Assembly (NCBI GenBank): GCA_051162045.1
Contig: JBISDI010000002.1
DNA: 64,000 nt
Direction: 5' to 3' (one strand)
Source: Anaerozeibacter quisquiliarum
GTDB taxonomy: Bacteria; Bacillota; Clostridia; Christensenellales; Aristaeellaceae
In this document: positions 26,018 through 33,999 of the stretch, one piece after another
How positions within the stretch are numbered: position 1 is the stretch's first letter
Layout: every line of letters starts with the position of its first letter
The notes under the pieces: generated by a model
Seen by the model: the letters and a program-made list of their open reading frames with translations, nothing else
The model's database searches: none
What the model was told of the DNA's origin: nothing
Program-made: the position numbers and the translations under genes

Positions 26018-26821
26018 TCAGTTCGACCGGCTTTCAACAGGAATCCAGACTTCACCGTAGCTTTGCTGATGCGTAAGCCCCACGTTCCAAAAAGTGCGCA
26101 CCAGCGCCTCTTCGCCAAGCGCCTTGCCCTGCGCCCGCGCCCTTTCCAGCAGCGCCGCCACCTGCCCGTCCAGTTCCTTTTTCTGGGGACGCCAACTCAG
26201 CACGGCATACAGGCAAGGCTGGGCGGGCAGGCGGATAAGGCCCGGCGTATCGCCAATCTCCAGAAAGGCCGCCGTCTCCGGATCGACGACAAAGCCCTGG
26301 CGGGTCGTCTTGCATCCGCGCCCGGCGTCCAGTATCCGGCCCCACTGCAAAAGCGGCATCCAATCGGTCCATCTTGCCATTTCGGCACGCTCCTTGGGCA
26401 GCATTCTCTCCTCTCTATCCGCGGCAAATACGCGCATCAAAGCCGCAGGGCGCATACGCTCCTCGATAATGCCGATACGGGCCGGGGCCTCTTCCATCCA
26501 TTGCGCGCGCTCACGCAGCTTCTCTACAATACGCCGCTGCATCTCGATTTGGCGGGCGAGCTTTTGCGCCTGCTCCCGCAGCAAGCGGCTCTGCCGCAAA
26601 ATATCCGGGCACCTCAGCAGCTCCACCGCCTGCGCGACGCCATAGCCGCAATTGCGCAGATTCCGCAGGCTCATCAGCACGTCCACATTGGCGCCCGAAT
26701 AGCTTCGGTATCCACCCTCGCCGCCCCGGCTATAGGAGCACATCCCGTATTGCTCGTAAAACCTGAGCGTCTGCGGCGTGATCCCCATCATTTCCGCCAC
26801 TTCCTTGATCCTGTAGGCCAC
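26018..26821 (-). CDS. MerR-family transcriptional regulator
   Basis: A 267-residue protein. Residues 1-72 are a MerR winged helix (YRIKEVAEMMGITPQTLRFY then YRSYSGANVDVLMSLRNLRN), residues 75-115 an antiparallel coiled coil, and the rest an effector domain of about 140 residues with the IRLPAQPCLYAVLSWRP strand, resembling GyrI-like multidrug sensors such as BmrR. No metal-binding Cys pair is seen at the end of the coil. It is transcribed towards the exported reductase, its most likely target. Confidence 0.82.
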   Translation of the reverse strand: MAYRIKEVAEMMGITPQTLRFYEQYGMCSYSRGGEGGYRSYSGANVDVLMSLRNLRNCGYGVAQAVELLRCPDILRQSRLLREQAQKLARQIEMQRRIVEKLRERAQWMEEAPARIGIIEERMRPAALMRVFAADREERMLPKERAEMARWTDWMPLLQWGRILDAGRGCKTTRQGFVVDPETAAFLEIGDTPGLIRLPAQPCLYAVLSWRPQKKELDGQVAALLERARAQGKALGEEALVRTFWNVGLTHQQSYGEVWIPVESRSN

Positions 26822-27003
26822 GCTTCACCCATCCCCTTTTTCCCTTGTACTTCGCCGCGCGTTTGATTGAATCTATTATATCGAATCGGCCGCACAAAAT
26901 CCAGCGACCGCCGTACCGACAATCAGGCCGGAGACGGCCGCCCGGTCCGATCGGTTTTCAGGGCTGTGATCCGGACGCGCGCGATACGCCGTCCTTATAC
27001 CAA

Positions 27004-27036
27004 GAGGGGTGTTCACGCAGCCCGTGAACACCCCTC
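27004..27036 (-). terminator. Hairpin after the fucose-isomerase-like gene
   Basis: GAGGGGTGTTCACG and CGTGAACACCCCTC form a perfect 14-bp stem with a 5-base loop, 17 bases past the stop. No real T-run follows, so it may act with Rho or as a processing barrier. The remaining 26822-27003 shows only an isolated TATAAT near 26878 on the minus strand. Confidence 0.55.
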
Positions 27037-27052
27037 CGCCTATCCGCTTCGC

Positions 27053-28450
27053 TTACTTGTCGATATCCACCTTCACATAGCCCAGGTACTTGCCCAAGGC
27101 CTCGCCCACCGCGTCCACCATATCGCCGCGTGTGATCGCCACGTGGTGGCGGAAGCCGCCCTCGAAGATGCGCTGGAGCTTGTCTTGCAGGTGCTCCGCG
27201 CGCAGCACGCCCGGCGTGCCGAAGAAGGCCTCCTCCACCGGATCGTCGGTGATCTCGCCCCGGCCCACGTAGTAGCGCACCTGGCCGTCCTCGTTGCGCA
27301 TGCTGGCGAACGTCACCTCGCCGGGCGCGATCCTGCCCACGTTCAGGCCCCAGCCGCTACCGTCGCCGTAGGTCTTTTTGAACATCAGGTGCTGCTGCAT
27401 CTCGCCCTTGCCGGTCATCAGATCAACGGCCAAGGGACCGCAGTGGAACAGGATGCATTTGTCTGCTTCCTCGCCGTAGTTGTTGTTCCAGTCGAGCAGG
27501 CCCGCCGGCGTACCCGAGGCCAGGTTCAGCGCCATCATCGCCACCGCGTTGGTCACGTCCAGCTCGCAGGCGGCCGGCACATTCAGGTGGTTCAGGATGC
27601 CCAGCAGACTGCAGGGCGCGATGCCGAGCGCCTGCTCCATCTCGTCCCAGCAGCGCACGGCCACGCAGTCGAGTTTCATATCGCGGATGATCTTCTCGAA
27701 GGTCGCGCCCATGCGCGAGAGCAGCACCTCCTTGCCCTTGGGCATCTTGCCGAGGTCGGCGCTCTCGAGAATCAACTCGAGCCAGCGCCTGGCCTCGGGG
27801 GAATCCTCGCCGATGCGGTCGAACAGCCTCATCACGTGGGACAGGTCGAGCGTCTCCACGTCGATGCCGTGCTTCTCGAGCGCCACCTCGTCGTAGCGCA
27901 CCGATTTGAACGCCGTGGTGCGCGCGCCGAACGCGCCCAGGCGCAGGTAGCGCATCTTCTTCACGATCCGGCAGATCGCGGAGAACTTCACCAATTGGCC
28001 GTGGAACGCGTCGCTCAGCGGATGCACGACGAACGGCGGGAAGCTTGTGAACTTTACGCCCATTTGCTTGAGCACGCTGCCGAGGCCGAGCTTGCCGCAG
28101 AACGCGTCGCGCCGATGCTCGAAGTCCATCCGGCCGATCTCGTCCGGGTAGGCCTGCAAGAGGATCGGCACGTTGACGTCGCGGATCGCCGCCTTGACAC
28201 CGTTCTCGTCGCCGAAGTTGGGCAGGCAGATAATCAGCCCGTCGTACCCGCCCCGATGCGCCTCGAGGAAGTCATGGAAAACTTGCCCCTCGTTCGTCGT
28301 CTCCACCGCGCCGTAGCGCACCGCGTCCTCGTCGATCAGCAGCGCATCGATCCCCGCCTTGTTCAGCGCCTCCGTCATCTCCGCGCGCGCCGCCGCGATC
28401 ACCGAGCTCGGGAAAAAACCACGGTTGGCCATCAACACCGCCATCGTCAT
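27053..28450 (-). CDS. L-fucose/L-arabinose isomerase-like protein
   Basis: A 465-residue protein of the FucI/AraA structural family. An N-terminal Rossmann-like domain (VDVPIL... region: GYDGLIICLPNFGDENGVKA, VPILLQAYPDE) is followed by a central domain and a C-terminal barrel (LMTGKGEMQQHLMF, HHVAITRGD). The family uses Glu, Asp and His for a divalent metal; candidates here are Glu295-region CELDVTNA and His in CILFHCG. It is shorter than FucI (about 590) and belongs to the poorly characterised fucose-isomerase-like group found beside sugar transporters. Substrate uncertain. Its promoter carries a LacI-like palindrome, but no lacI gene is in the window. Confidence 0.75.
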   Translation of the reverse strand: MTMAVLMANRGFFPSSVIAAARAEMTEALNKAGIDALLIDEDAVRYGAVETTNEGQVFHDFLEAHRGGYDGLIICLPNFGDENGVKAAIRDVNVPILLQAYPDEIGRMDFEHRRDAFCGKLGLGSVLKQMGVKFTSFPPFVVHPLSDAFHGQLVKFSAICRIVKKMRYLRLGAFGARTTAFKSVRYDEVALEKHGIDVETLDLSHVMRLFDRIGEDSPEARRWLELILESADLGKMPKGKEVLLSRMGATFEKIIRDMKLDCVAVRCWDEMEQALGIAPCSLLGILNHLNVPAACELDVTNAVAMMALNLASGTPAGLLDWNNNYGEEADKCILFHCGPLAVDLMTGKGEMQQHLMFKKTYGDGSGWGLNVGRIAPGEVTFASMRNEDGQVRYYVGRGEITDDPVEEAFFGTPGVLRAEHLQDKLQRIFEGGFRHHVAITRGDMVDAVGEALGKYLGYVKVDIDK

Positions 28451-28505
28451 AAAGGGTACCCCTCCCTACACAATATCGTCCATCTTACCAATTCCGTCAG
28501 GACCG

Positions 28506-28515
28506 TTATCGATAA
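28506..28515. promoter_or_regulatory. LacI-like operator palindrome at the isomerase-like gene start site
   Basis: TTATCGATAA is a perfect 10-bp palindrome with the central CG typical of LacI-family operators. It covers the expected transcription start (about 28511) of the minus-strand promoter beside it. Confidence 0.45.
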
Positions 28516-28517
28516 TG

Positions 28518-28546
28518 ATTCTAGCACGCGGCCATGGCTTTGTCAA
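28518..28546 (-). promoter_or_regulatory. Promoter of the fucose-isomerase-like gene
   Basis: On the minus strand TTGACA (28546-28541) and TAGAAT (28523-28518) with a 17-base spacer, about 70 bases before the ATG at 28450. Confidence 0.75.
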
Positions 28547-28550
28547 TGCG

Positions 28551-28579
28551 TTGCATCCGGGCGCGGGCTCTGGTACAAT
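28551..28579 (+). promoter_or_regulatory. Promoter of the SDR gene, back to back with the isomerase promoter
   Basis: TTGCAT (28551-28556) and TACAAT (28574-28579), spacer 17. The -35 boxes of the two opposing promoters are only four bases apart. Confidence 0.65.
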
Positions 28580-28585
28580 CTACGT

Positions 28586-28771
28586 ATTGTAGCGCCGGCG
28601 GTCCGGCGACCGCGGGGATTGCGGAGGAAACCGAGATCTTCGTTCGGCAAGGGGCCTTCACCGCGGCACAGCAGCGCTGCGGAAAGCTACGAGCGACGCG
28701 GACGGCCCGAAAAAGGTCCGCAAAGTTCCGCAACTACCGTGGTTGTTAGGCCACCAGGTATGGAGGTTTTC
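28586..28771 (+). promoter_or_regulatory. Long GC-rich 5-prime leader of the SDR gene, function unknown
   Basis: About 185 transcribed bases precede the ATG at 28772. Several self-complementary segments are visible (GCCGGCGGTCCGGCG, GCAGCGCTGC, CGGACGGCCCGAAAAAGGTCCG, CAACTACCGTGGTTG). I compared it by eye with T-box, cobalamin, c-di-GMP, glycine, SAM and RNase P landmarks and found no match. No terminator with T-run lies in it. Confidence 0.35.
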
Positions 28772-29485
28772 ATGAACGCACTGATTACCGGCGGCTCGCG
28801 CGGCATCGGCGCGGCCGTCGTCCGGCAGATGGCGCGCGAGGGCGCGCGCGTTGCCTTTTTCTATTTGCAAGCGGAGGAGGCGGCGAAGGCGCTGGCCGAC
28901 GAGACGGGCGCGCTGGCCGTCCGCTGCGACGTGACGGGCAGCGCGCAGGTGGACGAGTCGGTCAAGCGCGTCGAGCGCGGCATCGGCCCGCTCGACATCT
29001 TGGTCAACAACGCGGGGCTTGCGCAGTTCGGGCTGATCGCCGATGTCTCCGATCGCGACTGGCGCGCACTGGGCGCGGTCAACCTGGACGGCGCATTCTA
29101 CCTGACGCGCGCGGTGCTGCCCGGCATGATCTCGCGCCGGCGCGGCGCGATCGTCAACGTGTCGTCGATGTGGGGCGTTGCGGGCGCGTCCTGCGAGGCC
29201 GCCTATTCGGCGTTCAAGGCCGGGCTGATCGGGCTTACGAAGGCGACGGCGCGCGAGGTCGGCCCGAGCGGCGTGCGCGTCAACTGCGTGGCTCCGGGCG
29301 CGATCGACACCGACATGAACGCGCGCCTGAGCGTCGATGACCGCGCGGCCTTGGCCGAGAATACCCCGCTCTGCCGCCTGGGCCGCCCCGAGGAGGTGGC
29401 CGAGGCCGTCTGCTTCCTCGCCTCCCCCCGCGCCTCCTTCATCACCGCGCAGGTGCTGTGCGTGGACGGGGGATACTTGCTATAA
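28772..29485 (+). CDS. FabG-like short-chain dehydrogenase/reductase
   Basis: A 237-residue SDR close to 3-oxoacyl-ACP reductase in build: TGGSRGIG (residues 6-13), NNAG at LVNNAGLA, catalytic Ser in NVSSMWGVAG, Tyr-x-x-x-Lys in YSAFKAG, and the C-terminal PEEVAEAVCFLASPRASFIT then VDGGY. No acyl-carrier or fatty-acid genes are near, so FabG activity in lipid synthesis is not implied; sugar or polyol oxidation would fit the neighbouring isomerase-like gene. ATG 28772 follows TGGAGG. Its 3-prime end overlaps the convergent rsmG gene by six bases. Confidence 0.85.
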   Translation: MNALITGGSRGIGAAVVRQMAREGARVAFFYLQAEEAAKALADETGALAVRCDVTGSAQVDESVKRVERGIGPLDILVNNAGLAQFGLIADVSDRDWRALGAVNLDGAFYLTRAVLPGMISRRRGAIVNVSSMWGVAGASCEAAYSAFKAGLIGLTKATAREVGPSGVRVNCVAPGAIDTDMNARLSVDDRAALAENTPLCRLGRPEEVAEAVCFLASPRASFITAQVLCVDGGYLL

Positions 29486-30196
29486 GGGATTCCTCCCCGG
29501 CTCCCCCGCCTTGCGCGGGTAGCGGTCGGGGGTCTTTCCCACCTTGTCCACGATCAGCAGCCGGTGATCCCAGTCGCGGCCGGGGATCGGAGCCTGTACG
29601 ACCGCGCGCACGCGCCCGCGCAGTTCGGACAGCGCCCGCGCGGCGCGCGTCAGCTCCTCTTCGACCGCCGGGCCCTTGTAGGCCACGAGCATGCCGCCCC
29701 GGCGCGCGAACGGCAGCGCCAGCTCGAGCAGCACCGGCGTATCGGCCACCGCGCGCGCCGTGACGCAGTCGAACGCGGCGCGCAGCGCCATATCGCGCGC
29801 GGCGTCCTCACAGCGCCCGTGCAGCGCGCGCGCGTTGAGGCCGAGCGCCTCGATCACTTCATTCAGGAATTTCACCCGCTTTTGCAGCGCATCCAGCAGC
29901 GTGACGCGCGTTTCCGGCAGTGCGATCGACAGCAGGAGGCCCGGACAGCCCGCGCCCGCGCCCACGTCGATCAGCGTGCGGACGCCATCCATCAACCCCG
30001 GCACTTGAAGCGGCGCGAGCGAGTCCAGGTAATTACGCTCGGCCGCCTCGCGCGCGTCGTCGGGCACGCGCGTCAGGTTCATCACCCCGTTGGCCTCGGT
30101 CAGCAGCGCGTGATAGCGCGCGATCTGCTGGGTTTGCGCCTCGCTCAGTTGGACGCCCATCGCCTTCGCGCCCTGAGCCACCCATTGGCATGGCAT
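29480..30196 (-). CDS. rsmG: 16S rRNA (guanine-527-N7) methyltransferase RsmG
   Basis: A 238-residue class I methyltransferase. The SAM site is DVGAGAGCPGLLLSIALP (about 83-100), followed by VTLLDALQKRVKFLNEV and the TARAVAD motif (about 148), all standard for RsmG (GidB). It methylates G527 of 16S rRNA in the small ribosomal subunit. In many bacteria rsmG sits with mnmG near the origin; here it stands alone and convergent to the SDR gene. ATG 30196 follows a GGGGGG site. Confidence 0.93.
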   Translation of the reverse strand: MPCQWVAQGAKAMGVQLSEAQTQQIARYHALLTEANGVMNLTRVPDDAREAAERNYLDSLAPLQVPGLMDGVRTLIDVGAGAGCPGLLLSIALPETRVTLLDALQKRVKFLNEVIEALGLNARALHGRCEDAARDMALRAAFDCVTARAVADTPVLLELALPFARRGGMLVAYKGPAVEEELTRAARALSELRGRVRAVVQAPIPGRDWDHRLLIVDKVGKTPDRYPRKAGEPGRNPL

Positions 30197-30332
30197 ATTT
30201 GTCCCCCCGCCCGTCGCTTCTTTTCAGATATCATATCACAGGCTGTCAACCGACGCTTGCCATAAAAAAGTTGTAACAAATTTTCCATACATAACCGGCA
30301 GGAAAAAGGGAACCTTTGTCGAATGATTGAAT

Positions 30333-30361
30333 TTGGTAGGGAATGGAGCTTTTTTTATAGA
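30333..30361 (+). promoter_or_regulatory. Candidate promoter of the oad operon
   Basis: TTGGTA (30333-30338) and TATAGA (30356-30361), spacer 17, 29 bases before oadG. An AT-rich run (TTTTTTT) lies in the spacer. Confidence 0.5.
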
Positions 30362-30390
30362 ATCCATGAGAGAATTGGGGGATCTGGGAA

Positions 30391-30717
30391 ATGGAGAAAC
30401 TGGGTTACGGCCTCTTGATGATGGTCATCGGCATGCTGGTCGTGTTCATCGGCCTCGTCATCCTGATCGTGGCAATCAACCTGATGGGTCGCTTGCTCAA
30501 GCGATTCGCCGGCGCGGATTCGCCGGTGCGGGTTGAGCCCGCATTGGCGACGGCACCGGCCATCGCCTCGCTGCCGATGGCGGCGTCGGCGAAGGTGTTG
30601 GAAGCAAATGCCGGCGGCGAACTGGCCCTGGTCGCGGGGCTGACCGCCCTGGCGCTGGCGGCGGGCGACGTCGGCAAGCAGTTTGTCGTGCGCGCCATCC
30701 GCCGCGTAGAGCGCTAA
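30391..30717 (+). CDS. oadG: Na+-pumping decarboxylase gamma chain (OadG)
   Basis: A 108-residue protein with one N-terminal membrane helix (GYGLLMMVIGMLVVFIGLVILIVAINL, about 4-31) and an Ala/Pro-rich linker, then a short C-terminal part (AGLTALALAAGDVGKQFVVRAI). In the oxaloacetate or methylmalonyl-CoA decarboxylase complex this chain holds the peripheral carboxyltransferase to the membrane beta chain. It is the first of four genes that together encode the whole pump. The ATG follows GGGGGATCTGGGAA. Confidence 0.85.
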   Translation: MEKLGYGLLMMVIGMLVVFIGLVILIVAINLMGRLLKRFAGADSPVRVEPALATAPAIASLPMAASAKVLEANAGGELALVAGLTALALAAGDVGKQFVVRAIRRVER

Positions 30718-30769
30718 CTATTGGTCTGCCAACCTTAAAAAGGATTCATATTTGAAAGGGGTAACCATC

Positions 30770-31138
30770 ATGCATAGCTACAAGATCACCGTCAACGGCC
30801 AGGCCTACGAAGTCGAAGTCGAAGAGGTCGGCGGATTCACAGGCGCCGCCGAAACCCCCGCCGCCCCCGCGAAGAGCGCGCCGGCCCCCGCCGCCAAGCC
30901 CGCGGCCAAGTCCGCGCCCGCCGGTGCCGAGACCATCAAGGCCCCCATGCCGGGCACCATCCTGGCGGTCAATGTGCAGGAGGGCTCGTCGGTCAAGAAG
31001 GGCCAGGTTGTGCTGGTCCTCGAGGCCATGAAAATGGAAAACGAAATCATGTCTCCCCGCGACGGCGTGGTTGGCGCCGTGCTGACCTCCAAGGGTTCCT
31101 CCGTCAACACCGGCGACGCGCTGGTGGCGCTGAAATAA
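30770..31138 (+). CDS. Biotin carrier subunit of the Na+-pumping decarboxylase
   Basis: A 122-residue biotinyl protein. The N-terminal 25 residues (YKITVNGQAYEVEVEEVGG) are the usual carrier start, followed by an Ala/Pro/Lys hinge (28-55) and a biotinyl domain (57-122) with the biotinylation site EAMKMEN; Lys88 takes the biotin. It moves CO2 from the carboxyltransferase to the beta chain in the membrane. In Klebsiella the carrier is fused to OadA; here it is separate, as in Propionigenium and many Clostridia. ATG 30770 follows AAAGGGG. Confidence 0.92.
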   Translation: MHSYKITVNGQAYEVEVEEVGGFTGAAETPAAPAKSAPAPAAKPAAKSAPAGAETIKAPMPGTILAVNVQEGSSVKKGQVVLVLEAMKMENEIMSPRDGVVGAVLTSKGSSVNTGDALVALK

Positions 31139-31181
31139 TCCGGGCAGCCGGGCTATGCGATGTTTTAAAGGAGGAAGCACC

Positions 31182-32489
31182 ATGAAAACCCTCAAGAACC
31201 GTTTGTGGTTGGCCGCGCTGATCTCTCTGCTGACGATCTGCGCGCTCACCGCGTTCGGCGTGTGGGCCGAATCCAATCAGGCCCCCGCCCCGGCGAACGC
31301 GCCCGCCGCGCAGCAGCAGGTTCCATCGTCGGCCGAAACCGAGACCGCGCCTGCCGACGACACGTACCAGCTGAACTTCGTCGAGGGCCTTGCCAAGATC
31401 TGGGACTCCACCGGCTTCGCGCACGGCGACTGGCGTCAGTACGTGATGATCGCGGTCAGCTTCGTGCTGATTTATTTGGCCGTCGTCAAGGGCTTTGAGC
31501 CGCTTCTGCTGCTGCCGATCGCCTTCGGTATGCTGCTGGCCAACCTGCCGATCGCCGGCATGATGGATGAGGGCGGCCTGCTGTACTACCTGTACAAGGG
31601 CGTGAAGCTGGGCATCTACCCACCGCTGATCTTTATGGGCGTGGGCGCGATGACCGACTTCGCCCCGCTGATCGCCAACCCCAAGTCGCTGCTGCTGGGC
31701 GCGGCGGCGCAGCTGGGCATCTTCATCACCTTTATCGGCGCGCTGTTGCTGGGCTTCAAGCCCGCTGAGGCCGGCTCGATCGGCATCATCGGCGGCGCCG
31801 ACGGCCCCACGGCCATCTTCACGACCACCCAGCTGGCCCCGCACCTGCTGGGCCCGATCGCGGTCGCGGCCTACTCCTACATGGCGTTGGTGCCGGTCAT
31901 TCAGCCGCCGATCATGAAGGCGCTGACCACCCATGAGGAGCGCATGATCGTCATGGATCAGCTGCGCCCGGTCTCCAAGGCCGAGCTCGTGATCTTCCCC
32001 ATCCTGGTGACGCTGGTGGTGTCGCTGATGCTGCCCCCGGCCGCTCCCTTGGTCGGCATGCTGATGCTGGGCAATCTGTTCCGCGTGAGCGGCGTGACCG
32101 AGCGCCTGTCGAAGACCGCGCAGAACGAGCTGATTAATATCGTGACCATCTTCTTGGGCACGACGGTGGGCGCGACCACCAACGGCGCCACCTTCCTGGC
32201 CCCGCAGACGCTCTACATCATCGTGCTGGGCGTAATCGCCTTTGGCGGCGGTACCGCGGGCGGCGTGCTGCTGGGCAAGCTCATGTGCAAGCTGTCGGGC
32301 GGCAAGATCAACCCGCTGATCGGCTCGGCCGGCGTATCGGCGGTGCCGATGGCCGCGCGCGTCTCGCAGGTGGTCGCCCAACAGGAGAACCCGGGCAACT
32401 TCCTGCTGATGCACGCGATGGGCCCGAACGTGGCCGGCGTAATCGGCTCGGCCGTGGCGGCGGGCGTGTTCCTGTCGCTGCTCAAGTAA
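31182..32489 (+). CDS. oadB: Na+-pumping decarboxylase beta chain (OadB)
   Basis: A 435-residue membrane protein that decarboxylates the carboxybiotin and drives Na+ out. About eleven helices; the key Asp-bearing motif GGADGPTAIFTT (about 205-216) and the GKLMCKLSGGKINPLIGSAG region near 380 are conserved in OadB, MmdB and GcdB. Compared with usual members (about 375-400) it has an N-terminal addition of about 60 residues: one hydrophobic segment (WLAALISLLTICALTAFGVW) and an Ala/Pro/Gln linker. ATG 31182 follows GGAGGAAGC. OadA is 21 bases downstream. Confidence 0.92.
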   Translation: MKTLKNRLWLAALISLLTICALTAFGVWAESNQAPAPANAPAAQQQVPSSAETETAPADDTYQLNFVEGLAKIWDSTGFAHGDWRQYVMIAVSFVLIYLAVVKGFEPLLLLPIAFGMLLANLPIAGMMDEGGLLYYLYKGVKLGIYPPLIFMGVGAMTDFAPLIANPKSLLLGAAAQLGIFITFIGALLLGFKPAEAGSIGIIGGADGPTAIFTTTQLAPHLLGPIAVAAYSYMALVPVIQPPIMKALTTHEERMIVMDQLRPVSKAELVIFPILVTLVVSLMLPPAAPLVGMLMLGNLFRVSGVTERLSKTAQNELINIVTIFLGTTVGATTNGATFLAPQTLYIIVLGVIAFGGGTAGGVLLGKLMCKLSGGKINPLIGSAGVSAVPMAARVSQVVAQQENPGNFLLMHAMGPNVAGVIGSAVAAGVFLSLLK

Positions 32490-32510
32490 GCGGGAAGAGG
32501 AGGAATCCCA

Positions 32511-33914
32511 ATGGGCAAGAAGGTATTGATTACCGACACCATCCTGCGCGACGCGCACCAGTCGCAGGCGGCCACGCGCATGCGCACCGAGGACATGCTG
32601 CCGGCGTGCGAGAAATTGGACAAGGTCGGTTACTATTCGCTGGAGTGCTGGGGCGGTGCGACGTTTGACAGCTGCCTGCGGTTTTTGAACGAGGATCCGT
32701 GGGTGAGGCTGCGCAAGCTGAAAGAGGCGCTGCCGAAGACGAAGCTGCAAATGCTGTTCCGTGGGCAGAACATCCTGGGCTACAAGCATTACGCCGACGA
32801 CGTGGTGGATGAGTTCGTCAAACTGTCGATCAAGAACGGCATCGAGATCATCCGCATCTTCGACGCGCTCAACGACACGCGCAACCTCGAAGCCGCGATC
32901 AAGGCCACGCGCAAGTACAAGGGCATCTGCGAGCCGGCGATGAGCTACACGGTCAGCCCGGTGCATACCGAGGACTACTTTGTGGAACTGGCGATTGAGT
33001 TCGAAAAGATGGGCGCGGATCAGATCTGCGTCAAGGACATGGCCAACCTGCTGCTGCCCTACGAGGCTTACAGCCTGGTGAAGAAGCTCAAGCAGGCGGT
33101 CAAGGTGCCGATCCACATGCACACGCATAACACCTCGGGCACCGGCGACATGGTGTACCTGAAGGCGATCGAGGCGGGCGCGGACATCGTGGACACGGCC
33201 CTGTCGCCGATGGGCAACGGCACGGCGCAACCCGCAACCGAGCCGCTGGTGGCCACTTTGCGCGGCACCGAGCGCGACACCGGATTGGATCTCAAGCTGC
33301 TCTCCGACATCGCGGTGCACTTTCGCGGCGTCAGCGAGCGGATGCAGAAGGAAGGCATCCTCGACCCGAAGGTGCTGCAGGTGGACATCAACACGCTGCT
33401 CTACCAGGTGCCGGGCGGCATGCTGTCGAACCTGATCAGCCAGCTCAAGCAGGCGGGCAAGTCGGATCAACTGTACGAGGTGCTGGCGGAGGTACCGCGC
33501 GTGCGCGAGGATTTCGGCTATCCGCCGCTGGTCACGCCGACCAGCCAGATTGTGGGCACGCAGGCGGTGATGAACGTGCTGGCCGGCGAGCGCTACAAGA
33601 TGAACCCGAAGGAGTCGCAGGCGCTGATGCGCGGCGAGTACGGCCGGCTGCCGGCGAAGGTGAACGAGGACGTGCGCAGGAAGGTCATCGGCGACGCCAA
33701 GGTCATCACCTGCCGCCCGGCGGACAATCTGAAGCCGGAGCTCGCGGCCTACCGCAAGGAGATCAAGCAGTGGATGGAGCAGCCCGAGGACGTGCTCAGC
33801 TACGCGCTGTTCCCGCAGGTGGCGGCCAATTTCTTCGAGTACCGCAAGGCGCAGAAAGAGGGCCCGAAATTCCCGTCGCTGATCGGGCAGCAGGCCCAGG
33901 TCACGCCGGTATAA
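32511..33914 (+). CDS. oadA: Oxaloacetate decarboxylase alpha / pyruvate carboxylase B-type carboxyltransferase
   Basis: A 467-residue cytoplasmic carboxyltransferase. The DRE-TIM barrel starts ITDTILRDAHQSQAATRM; LFRGQNILGYKHYADD and the metal/substrate motifs CVKDMANLL (carbamylated-Lys region) and HMHTHNTSGTG are all present. The PYC-OADA conserved domain fills residues 300-460. It lacks the C-terminal biotinyl domain, which is the separate gene upstream. With OadG, OadB and the carrier it forms an oxaloacetate decarboxylase Na+ pump; use as a pyruvate carboxylase chain cannot be excluded, but no biotin carboxylase gene is near. A strong hairpin follows. Confidence 0.9.
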   Translation: MGKKVLITDTILRDAHQSQAATRMRTEDMLPACEKLDKVGYYSLECWGGATFDSCLRFLNEDPWVRLRKLKEALPKTKLQMLFRGQNILGYKHYADDVVDEFVKLSIKNGIEIIRIFDALNDTRNLEAAIKATRKYKGICEPAMSYTVSPVHTEDYFVELAIEFEKMGADQICVKDMANLLLPYEAYSLVKKLKQAVKVPIHMHTHNTSGTGDMVYLKAIEAGADIVDTALSPMGNGTAQPATEPLVATLRGTERDTGLDLKLLSDIAVHFRGVSERMQKEGILDPKVLQVDINTLLYQVPGGMLSNLISQLKQAGKSDQLYEVLAEVPRVREDFGYPPLVTPTSQIVGTQAVMNVLAGERYKMNPKESQALMRGEYGRLPAKVNEDVRRKVIGDAKVITCRPADNLKPELAAYRKEIKQWMEQPEDVLSYALFPQVAANFFEYRKAQKEGPKFPSLIGQQAQVTPV

Positions 33915-33923
33915 AGCGAATCA

Positions 33924-33999
33924 TTTCCCGCGTGAGCGCTGAAGGGATTCTTAAGGGCCTTGCCCTTAAGAATCCCTTCGTCGTTCACGCGGGGAAAAC
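33924..33999. terminator. Long bidirectional terminator between oadA and the chemoreceptor
   Basis: An inner perfect 18-bp stem (33941-33958 with 33962-33979, three-base loop) is enclosed by an outer stem of TTTCCCGCGTGA (from 33924) with TTCACGCGGGGAAA (to about 33999). Both genes converge on it. Confidence 0.8.

Noticed and set aside
28586..28771. T-box or cobalamin riboswitch before the SDR gene
   Set aside because: No TGGNACCGCG block, B12 box or GCCACTG core is present, and there is no terminator with T-run.
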